From the NCBI GenBank assembly GCA_946481355.1, contig CAMLNH010000064.1, positions 1 through 10,271 on the forward strand: a DNA stretch of 10,271 nucleotides. The letters are read 5' to 3'. Position 1 is the first letter of the stretch. The number at the start of each line of letters is the position of its first letter. The DNA comes from an uncultured Curvibacter sp. Its GTDB lineage: Bacteria; Pseudomonadota; Gammaproteobacteria; Burkholderiales; Burkholderiaceae. Made by a program: the position numbers and the translations under genes. Below, one piece after another: positions 1 through 6,792 of the stretch. The notes under the pieces are model-generated. The model searched no databases, was not told the origin of the DNA, and saw only the letters and a program-made list of their open reading frames with translations.

Positions 1-1189
1 ACAGGTGCTCGACCCAGATGTGGCCGTCGGCCGCGTTGAAGGTGAAGCTGAACACCGTGGAGCCGATCAGGATGAAGAGCACGAAGCTCGAGAGCTTGGC
101 CGTGTTGTCCAGGGCCTGGGTCAGCAGGCTCTTGTCCAGGCGTTTCTTGCCCAGGGCCATCACCAGCGCGCCCACCGCACCCATGGCGCCGCCTTCGGTG
201 GGCGTGGCCACGCCCAGGAAGATGGTGCCCAGCACCAGGAAGATCAGGATCAGCGGCGGCATCAGCACAAAGGTCACCTGCTCGGCCAGGCGCGAGAGCA
301 GGCCCAGCCGGGTGACGCGGTTGACCAGCGCGAGGGCCAGGCCGGTCAGCGAGGCCAGGGTCATGGACATGATCACGATCTCGTCGCCGGGCGAGGGCAC
401 GTTGCGCTCCAGCCAGGCTGTCATCAACTCGTTGTGCACGCGCGACCAGGCCCAGCCCACGGCAGCGCAGATCAGAAAAAGCATACCCAGCGAGCGGTGG
501 CCCGAGCTGCCGCTCGGCTCTCGGTAGATGCGCGCCTCGGGCGGCAGGGCCGGCACCATGGCGGGCTTGAACAGCGCCACGATCACCACGAAGAGGATGT
601 ACAGGCCCACGAGCAGCAGGCCGGGGATCAGCGCGCCGGCGTACATGTCGCCCACCGAGCGGCCCAGCTGGTCGGCCAGCACGATCAGCACCAGCGAGGG
701 CGGAATGGCCTGGGCCAGCGTGCCCGAGGCGGTGATGGCGCCCATGGCCACGGTGCGGCTGTAGCCATAGCGCAGCATGATGGGCAGGGAGATCAGGCCC
801 ATGGAGATCACGGCCGCGGCCACCACGCCCGTGGTGGCGGCCAGCAGGGCGCCCACCAGGATCACCGCGATGGCCAGACCGCCGCGCAGCGGGCCGAAGA
901 CCTGGCCCACCGTTTCGAGCAGGTCTTCCGCCATGCCCGAGCGCTCCAGGATGATGCCCATGAAGGTGAAGAAGGGGATGGCCAGCAGGGTGTCGTTCTG
1001 CATGATGCCGAAGATGCGCAGCGGCAGGGCCTGGAACAGCGTGGCCGGGAAGAGCCCGAGCTCCATGCCGATGAAGCCGAAGCCCAGGCCGGTGGCCGCC
1101 AGCGCGAAGGCCACGGGGAAGCCGGTCAGCAGCAGGGCCAGCAGGCCCACGAACATGATGGGCACGAACTGTTGTGCGAGGAATTCCAT
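1..1189 (-). CDS. TRAP transporter large permease, DctM/FcbT3-like (partial, C-terminus off left edge)
   Basis: This is the large membrane subunit of a tripartite ATP-independent periplasmic transporter, which carries organic acids across the inner membrane using an ion gradient. The visible 396 residues begin MEFLAQQFVP and contain many hydrophobic segments with DctM hallmarks: TGFPVAFALA near residue 20, AIPFFTFMGI near 75, and the glycine/alanine-rich stretch ending in SGTLAQAIPPSL near 160. The IPPS region and overall pattern resemble the FcbT3 (mannitol/chloroaromatic) branch more than the classical C4-dicarboxylate branch. Family members are usually about 420-440 residues, so only a few dozen C-terminal residues are missing. 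The ATG at 1189-1187 directly abuts the TAA of the small permease, and GGAGA lies just upstream inside that gene, indicating translational coupling. No solute-binding protein is visible, so the substrate is unknown. Confidence 0.93.
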   Translation of the reverse strand, partial: MEFLAQQFVPIMFVGLLALLLTGFPVAFALAATGLGFGFIGMELGLFPATLFQALPLRIFGIMQNDTLLAIPFFTFMGIILERSGMAEDLLETVGQVFGPLRGGLAIAVILVGALLAATTGVVAAAVISMGLISLPIMLRYGYSRTVAMGAITASGTLAQAIPPSLVLIVLADQLGRSVGDMYAGALIPGLLLVGLYILFVVIVALFKPAMVPALPPEARIYREPSGSSGHRSLGMLFLICAAVGWAWSRVHNELMTAWLERNVPSPGDEIVIMSMTLASLTGLALALVNRVTRLGLLSRLAEQVTFVLMPPLILIFLVLGTIFLGVATPTEGGAMGAVGALVMALGKKRLDKSLLTQALDNTAKLSSFVLFILIGSTVFSFTFNAADGHIWVEHL

Positions 1190-1792
1190 TTATTTTTCTC
1201 CGGCCAGCTTGCGGGCGGCGATGGCCTCGAGCTCTTCGAGGTGTTTCTGTTCGTCGCTCTTGTGGTCGGCGTCGGCGAGGCTGTCCGGGCCCAGACCGCG
1301 CAGGAACAGCACGCGCTTGAGCAGTTCGGACAGGGCCTGCAGCAGCAGCAGGGTGAAGCCCAGGGGCATGAGGGCATAGACCGGCCAGCGGATCAGGCCG
1401 CCGGCGTTCTGCGACATCTCGCCCGACTCGTAGGCCTGTACGAACATGGGCCAGCTCAGCGCGATGCAGATCAGGCAGAAGGGGATGAGCACCAGGACGA
1501 TGCCGCCCACGTCGATCCAGTTGCGGGTGCGCGGCGACAGGCGGGCCGAGACGAAGTCGATGCGCACATGCGAGTTCTTCAGAAAACCGTAGCCCGCGCC
1601 CAGCATGAACACCGCGGCGAACAGGTACCACTGGATCTCGAGCAGGGAGTTGGAGCTGGTGTTGAAGGCCTTGCGCACGATGGCGTTGCCGGCGCTGATC
1701 ACGGTGGTGGCCAGGATCAGCCACATGGTGAAGCGGCCGATCCGGGTGCTCAGGCCGTCGATGAGCCTGGAAAGTTGTAAGAGTCGCTGCAT
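1190..1792 (-). CDS. TRAP transporter small permease, DctQ/FcbT2-like
   Basis: This 200-residue protein is the four-helix small membrane subunit that pairs with the large permease encoded directly downstream. It begins MQRLLQLSRL. Its hydrophobic helices fall near residues 20-40, 50-68, 88-115 and 135-160, with the family-typical LLEIQWYLF at helix 2 and the SHVRIDF motif after it. The C-terminal 30 residues are charged and probably cytosolic. The reading frame stays open far upstream, through the antisense of the next gene, but the ATG at 1792-1790 gives the expected family length and has GGAG nine bases before it. The stop codon touches the start of the large permease gene. The FcbT2-like branch is an inference from the length and the sequence around the second helix. 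Confidence 0.92.
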   Translation of the reverse strand: MQRLLQLSRLIDGLSTRIGRFTMWLILATTVISAGNAIVRKAFNTSSNSLLEIQWYLFAAVFMLGAGYGFLKNSHVRIDFVSARLSPRTRNWIDVGGIVLVLIPFCLICIALSWPMFVQAYESGEMSQNAGGLIRWPVYALMPLGFTLLLLQALSELLKRVLFLRGLGPDSLADADHKSDEQKHLEELEAIAARKLAGEK

Positions 1793-1840
1793 GCTGGCTA
1801 GCTCCAGAAAGGGGTCGTCCGGTGCTGCCGGGGCGCTGCC

Positions 1841-1862
1841 GCCATCCCCGGTAGGGGATGGC
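1841..1862. repeat. Perfect 9-bp inverted repeat with 4-nt loop upstream of the TRAP genes
   Basis: GCCATCCCC (1841-1849) and GGGGATGGC (1854-1862) are exact reverse complements separated by GGTA. The element lies 49-70 bases before the small permease ATG, so it would fall in the leader or promoter of the TRAP operon. It could be a dimeric regulator site or an RNA hairpin. There is no T-run on either side, so it does not look like an intrinsic terminator. A second hairpin, GCCGGG/CCCGGC at 1865-1879, lies next to it. Confidence 0.5.
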
Positions 1863-1957
1863 CGGCCGGGCCGCCCGGCAAAATCGGACAATTTTAAAGG
1901 CGGGGGGTATGCCGCCCTTCCCGGTGTAAACACGTAGGTAGTTCTTCCGACGCGGGC

Positions 1958-1987
1958 TTGTGGCAGGCGGCCCGGGCGCGGAATAAT
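1958..1987 (+). promoter_or_regulatory. Candidate sigma-70 promoter for the EgtB-like gene, leaderless arrangement
   Basis: TTGTGG (1958-1963) and AATAAT (1982-1987) are separated by 18 bp. The -10-like hexamer ends six bases before the ATG at 1994, so transcription would begin at or next to the start codon. No Shine-Dalgarno sequence is present in front of that ATG. The -35 match is weak (three of six). Confidence 0.4.
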
Positions 1988-1993
1988 GGATCC

Positions 1994-3265
1994 ATGGCCT
2001 ACGAACTGCCCGTGCCTTCCTTTTCCCGGCTTGACAACGCCGATCTGCGCACGGCCGGTCGCGATCTCCTGAGCCTGGCGCTGATGGACGCGCGCAACCA
2101 CACGCTGTTCCTGATCGGCGAATACCAGAAGGCCATGGAGGGGGAGGGCGTGGACTTTCCCTGCCTGCCCGAACTCAATCCGCCGCTGTGGGAGCTGGGC
2201 CATGTGGGCTGGTTCCAGGAGCGCTGGATCGGCCGCAACCTGCAGCGCCACCAGGGCCCGCGCGCCGACCCGCAGGCCACGCCCCTGGCCTCGGTGCAGC
2301 CGCAGGCCGACTTCTGGTGGGATTCGAGCCGCATGCCGCACGACCGCCGCTGGTCCCTGTCCCTGCCGCCGCTGGCCGACATCAAGGCCTACCTGCTGAC
2401 CACGCTGGAGTCCACGCTGGAGCTGCTGGCCAAGACCCCGGACGAGGACGACGCGCTCTATTTCTACCGCCTGGCCCTGTTCCACGAGGACATGCACGGC
2501 GAGGCCTTCATCTACATGGCGCAGACCCTGGGCCTGCGCCTCAAACTGCCCCTGCCTGCGCCGGGTCTGGTGCGCGAGCCGCTGTGGCTGCCGGCCACGC
2601 GCTGGCGCCTGGGTTTGAACGCCGGCCAGGGCTACACCTTCGACAACGAGCGGCCGGCCCACGAGATCGCCGTGCCCGAGTTCGAGATCGACGCCCAGCC
2701 CGTGAGCTGGACGCAGTACGTCGAATTCGTCGCCGACGGCGGCTACGACCGCCCCGAACTGTGGCTGCCCGCGGGCTGGGAATGGCTGCAACAGCAGGCA
2801 CAGGGTGACGAGGGCCGGCGCGCCCCGCGCCATGTCGAGCAGATCGGCCTGGCGCGCGCGGGCGGGCAGGGCGGCGTGCTGCAACGCTGGTTCGGCAGCA
2901 CCGTGCGCGTGGCGGGCTGGTCGCCCGTCATGCACCTGAGCTGGTGGGAGGCCGACGCCTGGTGCCGCTGGGCCGGCCGGCGCCTGCCCACCGAGGTGGA
3001 GTGGGAGGTGGCCGCGCACCAGGCCGCCAACCGCGGTTTCCGCTGGGGCGATGTCTGGGAATGGACCGGCACCACCTTCCAGGGCTACCCCGGCTTCCAG
3101 GCCGATCCCTACCGCGACTACTCCGAGCCCTGGTTCGGCACCCACAAGGTGCTGCGCGGCGCCTCGCTGGCCACGCGCCGGCGCATGAAGTCGCCCAAGT
3201 ACCGCAACTACTTCCTGCCCGGGCGCGACGACATCTTCTGCGGTTTCCGCTCCTGCGCGCTCTGA
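1994..3265 (+). CDS. EgtB-family nonheme-iron C-S/C-Se bond-forming enzyme (selenoneine synthase SenA-like or EgtB)
   Basis: The 423-residue protein has an N-terminal DinB-like four-helix domain and a C-terminal formylglycine-generating-enzyme (FGE)-sulfatase fold, the layout of EgtB, OvoA and SenA. Likely iron ligands are H70 in LGHVGWF and H164/H168 in FHEDMHGE (HxxxHxE). The FGE part shows RLPTEVEWE (330-338), GDVWEWT (352-358), VLRGASLATRRR (386-397) and a closing YRNYFLPGRDD. EgtB couples cysteine or gamma-glutamylcysteine to hercynine; SenA couples a selenosugar to hercynine. The N-terminal DARNHTL and WDSSRMPHDRRW segments look to me more like SenA-type betaproteobacterial proteins, but this is recall, not a search. 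No egtD, senB or senC lies beside it. I chose ATG 1994 over an upstream ATG at 1958 because of the promoter placement and family-like N-terminus. The last 58 bases overlap the convergent regulator gene. Confidence 0.85.
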   Translation: MAYELPVPSFSRLDNADLRTAGRDLLSLALMDARNHTLFLIGEYQKAMEGEGVDFPCLPELNPPLWELGHVGWFQERWIGRNLQRHQGPRADPQATPLASVQPQADFWWDSSRMPHDRRWSLSLPPLADIKAYLLTTLESTLELLAKTPDEDDALYFYRLALFHEDMHGEAFIYMAQTLGLRLKLPLPAPGLVREPLWLPATRWRLGLNAGQGYTFDNERPAHEIAVPEFEIDAQPVSWTQYVEFVADGGYDRPELWLPAGWEWLQQQAQGDEGRRAPRHVEQIGLARAGGQGGVLQRWFGSTVRVAGWSPVMHLSWWEADAWCRWAGRRLPTEVEWEVAAHQAANRGFRWGDVWEWTGTTFQGYPGFQADPYRDYSEPWFGTHKVLRGASLATRRRMKSPKYRNYFLPGRDDIFCGFRSCAL

Positions 3266-4401
3266 GCGCGGGGCCGGGAGGCTCCCTGGGCAGCTTTCGT
3301 CTTCTTCTCTCCGCGGTATTTCCACCAGGCCAGCAGGCGGCTCATGGCCAGCACCTGGCCCATCTGCTGGGCCGGCTGGTAGCCGGGCAGCTTGAGCAGC
3401 AGGCCAGGCCAGTCCGGGCCCTGCAGGACGCGGCACAGGGCCTGGACCGCCGGCTCTTCGAGCGCCGATTTCAGGCAGACCAGGTGGTAGTCCTCCACCA
3501 CCAGAGGCACGAAGTCCAGGCCGCGCGCGCGTGCCGCCGCCTCGATCCCAAGGCCCGCGTCGGCCTGGCCGGCCGCGATGGCCTGGGCCACGGCCGCGTG
3601 CGAGGGCTCGGTATGGCGGTAACCCTTGATGCGGCTGCGTGCAATGCGCTGCTGGGCCAGCAGTTCGTCCAGCAGCAGGCGCGTGCCCGTGCCCAGGGCG
3701 CGGTTGACGAAGCGCACCTGACCGTCGCCCAGCTGCTCCAGTCCGTGCAGACGCAGCGGATTGCCCCGCGCCACCATCAGGCCCTGGGTGCGCTGTGCAA
3801 AGCCGATGATCTTGTGCAGGCCGGGCTTGAGCAGGGGCTTGTAGGTCTGCTCGCCCAGTGAGCCTGCACCTGCCTGCTGCACCGTGTGGAAGCCGGCCAT
3901 CACGCAGCGGCCTTCGTTGAGCGCGCGCAGCGCGTCCACGCTGCCCATGAAGCGGATGTCCAGGTGCAGCTGGTGCTCGGTCGCGGCATGAGCGCGCAGG
4001 GCACTGAGCGCATCGTCGTGGCTGGCGTAGAGCGTGAGGATGTGGACCGACTCATCGAAAGCCACCGCGTAGGCGCGCTCCAGGTCGGCACGCAGCGCCT
4101 CGATCTGCGGGGACAGCCGCGCCTGCGCCTGGCGCTCGGCCCAGAGCAGCTTGTGGCCGAACTCGCTCAGTCGCGCGGCCTGGCCTTTCTCCCAGACCAG
4201 CAGCTCGTTGCCCAGTTCCTGTTCCCAGCGCTTGAGCTCGCCCCAGACGTGGCGGTAGGACAGATCCAGCAGGCGCGCCGCCCCGGAGATCGAGCCGCTC
4301 TCCTGCACCGCGTTGAGCAGGTCCAGCAGGGGGTTGCGGATCAATCCGGTCGGCGCGGCGCTGGGGTGGGCGAACGTGTAGTGAAACTGCAACCTATGCA
4401 C
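3208..4401 (-). CDS. ModE-type winged-HTH regulator fused to a COG1910 molybdate/tungstate-binding-like domain
   Basis: This 397-residue protein probably regulates the divergent tungstate/molybdate operon. Residues 22-90 form a ModE/LysR-like winged helix (SGSISGAARLLDLSYRHVWG, then EKGQAARLSEFG). Residues about 118-345 resemble the COG1910 periplasmic-binding-protein-like domain, with RFVNRALGTGTRLLLDELL (230-248) and DAGLGIEAAA (281-290). ModE's usual C-terminal TOBE (molybdate-binding) domains are absent, so oxyanion sensing probably passes to this domain. There is no signal peptide, fitting a cytoplasmic regulator. After residue 360 comes a lysine/arginine-rich tail of about 37 residues that runs antisense into the EgtB-like gene; family members usually end near the LPGY region, so the tail looks like an extension. 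The start is GTG at 4401-4399; the nearby ATG on the same strand is out of frame and hits a stop. Confidence 0.88.
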   Translation of the reverse strand: MHRLQFHYTFAHPSAAPTGLIRNPLLDLLNAVQESGSISGAARLLDLSYRHVWGELKRWEQELGNELLVWEKGQAARLSEFGHKLLWAERQAQARLSPQIEALRADLERAYAVAFDESVHILTLYASHDDALSALRAHAATEHQLHLDIRFMGSVDALRALNEGRCVMAGFHTVQQAGAGSLGEQTYKPLLKPGLHKIIGFAQRTQGLMVARGNPLRLHGLEQLGDGQVRFVNRALGTGTRLLLDELLAQQRIARSRIKGYRHTEPSHAAVAQAIAAGQADAGLGIEAAARARGLDFVPLVVEDYHLVCLKSALEEPAVQALCRVLQGPDWPGLLLKLPGYQPAQQMGQVLAMSRLLAWWKYRGEKKTKAAQGASRPRAQSAQERKPQKMSSRPGRK

Positions 4402-4408
4402 GATGGTT

Positions 4409-4441
4409 CATATGGTAGGGGTTTAGGGCAATCCATACGAT
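4409..4441. promoter_or_regulatory. Divergent promoter/operator between regulator and tup operon
   Basis: The 47-bp gap holds an imperfect inverted repeat, CATATGG (4409-4415) and CCATACG (4433-4439), six of seven positions matching. The right arm overlaps TACGAT (4436-4441), a -10-like hexamer seven bases before the tupB ATG. The left arm overlaps TACCAT on the minus strand (4417-4412), ten bases before the regulator GTG. A dimer bound here would cover both promoters. It does not match the Escherichia coli ModE operator closely, and the -35 elements are poor. Confidence 0.4.
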
Positions 4442-4448
4442 ACCCGAG

Positions 4449-5192
4449 ATGTCAACGTTCACCGACAGCGCCGTGACGGCGCTGCAGCTCATCACCTCCC
4501 TGGATCCCGCCCTGTTGGCCATCGTCGGTCGCTCCCTGGCCGTGAGTGCCACGGCCTGCGCCATCGCCTGTGCGCTGGGCGTGGTGATCGGGGCCTGGCT
4601 CGGCGTGGCCCGCTTTGCGGGGCGCGACGCCGTGCTCACCGTGCTCAATACCCTGCTGGCCGTGCCCTCGGTGGTGGTGGGTCTGATCGTCTACCTGTTG
4701 CTGTCGCGCTCCGGCCCGCTCGGGCATCTGGGCTGGCTTTTCAATTTTCAGGCCATGGTGCTGGCCCAGGCGCTGCTGGTGCTGCCAGTGGCCACGGCAC
4801 TCACGCGCCAGGTCATCGAAGACGCCGAGACCCAGCATGGCGAGCAGCTGCGTTCACTCGGAGCTGGGACCGGCCTGCGCGGCCTGCTGCTGGCCTGGGA
4901 CGAGCGCTACGCCCTGCTGACCATGCTCATGGCTTCCTTCGGTCGTGCCGTCTCGGAGGTGGGGGCCGTGATGATCGTCGGCGGCAACATCGATGGCTTC
5001 ACGCGCGTCATGACCACCGCGATCGCGCTGGAGACCAGCAAGGGTGACCTGCCGCTGGCGCTGGCCCTGGGCTTGATCCTGCTGGCCGTGGTGTTGCTGC
5101 TCAACACCGGCATCGCCCTGCTGCGCCGCTGGCGCGAGCGTGTCGAGGGCGCGGGGCGCGGTCTCCCGGTGGGTGTGGAGGCGGCGGCATGA
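4449..5192 (+). CDS. tupB: Tungstate ABC transporter permease TupB
   Basis: The 247-residue inner-membrane protein forms the channel of a tungstate importer. It contains about five to six hydrophobic helices (roughly residues 20-50, 58-80, 92-115, 150-170 and 200-225) and the ABC-permease EAA-type loop near residues 130-165, which contacts the ATPase (EQLRSLGAG, then FGRAVSEVGAVMIVGGNI). The SEVGAVMIVGGNI segment and family length fit TupB/COG4662 rather than ModB. It opens a tightly packed operon, with the ATPase and TupA downstream supporting the assignment. Its stop overlaps the ATPase start as ATGA (5189-5192). The ATG has no Shine-Dalgarno sequence, and TACGAT lies seven bases before it, so the transcript may be nearly leaderless. 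Confidence 0.9.
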   Translation: MSTFTDSAVTALQLITSLDPALLAIVGRSLAVSATACAIACALGVVIGAWLGVARFAGRDAVLTVLNTLLAVPSVVVGLIVYLLLSRSGPLGHLGWLFNFQAMVLAQALLVLPVATALTRQVIEDAETQHGEQLRSLGAGTGLRGLLLAWDERYALLTMLMASFGRAVSEVGAVMIVGGNIDGFTRVMTTAIALETSKGDLPLALALGLILLAVVLLLNTGIALLRRWRERVEGAGRGLPVGVEAAA

Positions 5193-5971
5193 GCGCCTTG
5201 CTCAAGGTGGTGCCGCCTGTCCCCGGCGCCCGACCCGATCCGGCGCGCGCGGGGCAGCCGGTGTTCGAGCTGCAGGCCGTCGGCGTGCGTTTCGGCCATC
5301 TGCAGGCCTTGCACGGCATCACGCTGTCCATCGCCGCTGGCGAGTCCGTGGCCCTGGTCGGTGCCAACGGCAGCGGCAAGAGCACCTTGCTGCGGCTGCT
5401 GCACGGCCTGCAGCGGCCGACGGCGGGGCGCTGCGACAGCGCGCCCGCCTCGCAGCAGGCCATGCTGTTCCAGCGGCCCTTCATGCTGCGCACCTCGGCG
5501 CGCCACAACGTGGCGCTGGCGCTTTGGCTGCGCGGCACACCCTGGCGCATCGCCCAGGTGCGCGCGCTGGCGGCACTCGATCGGGTGGGACTGGCTGATC
5601 GGGCCGACCGGCCCGCGCGCACGCTTTCGGGCGGGCAGCAGCAGCGCCTGGCTCTGGCCCGCGCCTGGGCCTTGCACCCCGAGGTGCTGCTGCTCGACGA
5701 GCCCACGGCCAGCCTGGACCCGCACGCCAAGCGTGAGGTCGAGCAGCTCATCGCCGACTTCGCGGCGGGCCACGCCCTCAGCGGCGCACCCATGACCGTG
5801 GTCTTTGCCAGCCACAACCTCGGCCAGGTCAAGCGTCTGGCGACCCGTGTGATCTATCTGGAACAGGGCCGCGTGCAGGCCGATCTGCCCGTGGCGGAAT
5901 TTTTCGATCGGGCGCGGCTGCAAGCCGTCTCGCCTGCTGCCTCGTTGTTTGTCAAAGGAGAACTCGCATGA
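5189..5971 (+). CDS. tupC: Tungstate ABC transporter ATP-binding protein TupC
   Basis: This 260-residue ATPase powers the importer from the cytoplasmic face. All nucleotide-binding motifs are present: Walker A GANGSGKST (58-66), Q-loop Gln95 in LFQRP, signature LSGGQ (146-150), Walker B VLLLDEP (166-172), D-loop SLD (175-177) and H-loop His209 in ASHN. There is no C-terminal TOBE/molybdate-binding extension as in ModC, which fits TupC. The first 25 residues form a proline-rich lead-in before the ABC domain. A GGAGG (5177-5181) lies seven bases before the ATG, inside tupB. The end overlaps tupA by ATGA (5968-5971), so B, C and A are translationally coupled. Confidence 0.92.
   Translation: MSALLKVVPPVPGARPDPARAGQPVFELQAVGVRFGHLQALHGITLSIAAGESVALVGANGSGKSTLLRLLHGLQRPTAGRCDSAPASQQAMLFQRPFMLRTSARHNVALALWLRGTPWRIAQVRALAALDRVGLADRADRPARTLSGGQQQRLALARAWALHPEVLLLDEPTASLDPHAKREVEQLIADFAAGHALSGAPMTVVFASHNLGQVKRLATRVIYLEQGRVQADLPVAEFFDRARLQAVSPAASLFVKGELA
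5954..5960 (+). promoter_or_regulatory. Strong ribosome binding site for tupA
   Basis: AAAGGAG sits seven bases before the tupA ATG at 5968, inside the end of tupC. It is the best Shine-Dalgarno match in the operon, which fits the need for far more binding protein than permease or ATPase. Confidence 0.7.
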
Positions 5972-6780
5972 AACCCTTCAATTCCCGCATCGTCCGGGCC
6001 GCCGCCGGCGTCGCACTGGCGGTCGCCAGCCTGGCGGCCAGCGCGCAGAGCATCGTCATGGCCTCGACCACCTCGACCGAGCAGTCGGGCCTGTTCTCGC
6101 ACCTGCTGCCCGCTTTCAAGCAGGCCAGCGGCATCGACATCAAGGTCGTGGCCCTGGGTACGGGCCAGGCGCTGGACATGGGCCGCCGCGGCGACGCCGA
6201 CGTGGTCTTCGTGCACGACCAGGTGGCCGAGGAGAAGTTCGTCGCCGACGGCTTCGGCCTCAAGCGCCAGGCCGTGATGTACAACGACTTCGTGCTCATC
6301 GGTCCCAAGGCCGACCCGCTGGGCACCCGGGGCAAGGACGTCGTGGAATCCCTGAAGAAGGTCGCCGCCGCCAACGGTGCCTTCATCTCACGTGGCGACA
6401 AGAGTGGCACCCATGCCGCCGAACTGCGTTTCTGGAAGATGGCCGGTCTGGACGCCAAGGGCAGCGGCTACAAGGAGTGCGGTTGCGGCATGGGCCCCGC
6501 GCTCAATATCGCAGCTTCCAGCGGCGCCTATGTGCTGGCCGACCGCGGCACCTGGCTGAACTTCAAGAACCGCGCCGATCTGGCCGTCCTCGTCGAAGGC
6601 GACAAGCGCCTGTTCAACCAGTACGGCGTGATGATCGTCAACCCCGCCAAGCACCCGCAGGTCAAGCTGGCCGAAGCGCAGAAGTTCGTCGACTGGGTGG
6701 TCTCGCCCGCCGGCCAGAATGCCATTGCTGCCTACAAGATCGGTGGCGAGCAGCTCTTCTTTCCCAACGCGGCACAGTAA
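5968..6780 (+). CDS. tupA: Periplasmic tungstate-binding protein TupA
   Basis: The 270-residue protein is the soluble receptor that captures tungstate in the periplasm and delivers it to TupBC. A Sec signal peptide covers residues 1-27, with cleavage likely after ASA, just before QSIVMAS. The TupA fingerprint follows: STTSTEQSGL (33-42), RGDADVVFVHD (74-84) and SRGDKSGTH (141-149), segments that in the family hold the oxyanion through serine, threonine and arginine side chains. At 170-178 it reads ECGCGMGPA where other TupA proteins often have a TGQG-type segment, placing Cys171 and Cys173 near the binding cleft. The family resemblance is clear; whether tungstate or molybdate is preferred cannot be read from sequence alone. 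It is the third of five cistrons, 12 bp ahead of the next. Confidence 0.92.
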   Translation: MKPFNSRIVRAAAGVALAVASLAASAQSIVMASTTSTEQSGLFSHLLPAFKQASGIDIKVVALGTGQALDMGRRGDADVVFVHDQVAEEKFVADGFGLKRQAVMYNDFVLIGPKADPLGTRGKDVVESLKKVAAANGAFISRGDKSGTHAAELRFWKMAGLDAKGSGYKECGCGMGPALNIAASSGAYVLADRGTWLNFKNRADLAVLVEGDKRLFNQYGVMIVNPAKHPQVKLAEAQKFVDWVVSPAGQNAIAAYKIGGEQLFFPNAAQ

Positions 6781-6792
6781 GCGGCGTGGCGT

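Noticed and set aside
5..1780. Long open frame on the plus strand (591 codons)
   Set aside because: It is antisense to both TRAP permease genes, and its product is a low-complexity His/Gln/Gly-rich chain typical of a GC-rich shadow frame.
1865..1879. Hairpin GCCGGG/CCCGGC as a transcription terminator
   Set aside because: On the plus strand it is followed by AAAA and on the minus strand by no T-run, so it lacks a U-tract in either direction.
1958..1993. Earlier ATG for the EgtB-like gene
   Set aside because: The 12 added residues overlap the likely promoter and do not resemble the family N-terminus.
1793..3436. Upstream extension of the DctQ frame to a 748-residue protein
   Set aside because: The extra sequence is antisense to the EgtB-like gene and low in complexity; the ATG at 1792 has a ribosome site and gives the normal family length.
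2944..3861. Plus-strand open frame of 305 codons spanning the EgtB-like and regulator genes
   Set aside because: It is out of frame with one gene and antisense to the other, with no recognisable domain.
4907..5923. Minus-strand open frame of 338 codons within tupB and tupC
   Set aside because: It is antisense to two well-supported transporter genes and has shadow-like His/Gln/Arg-rich composition.
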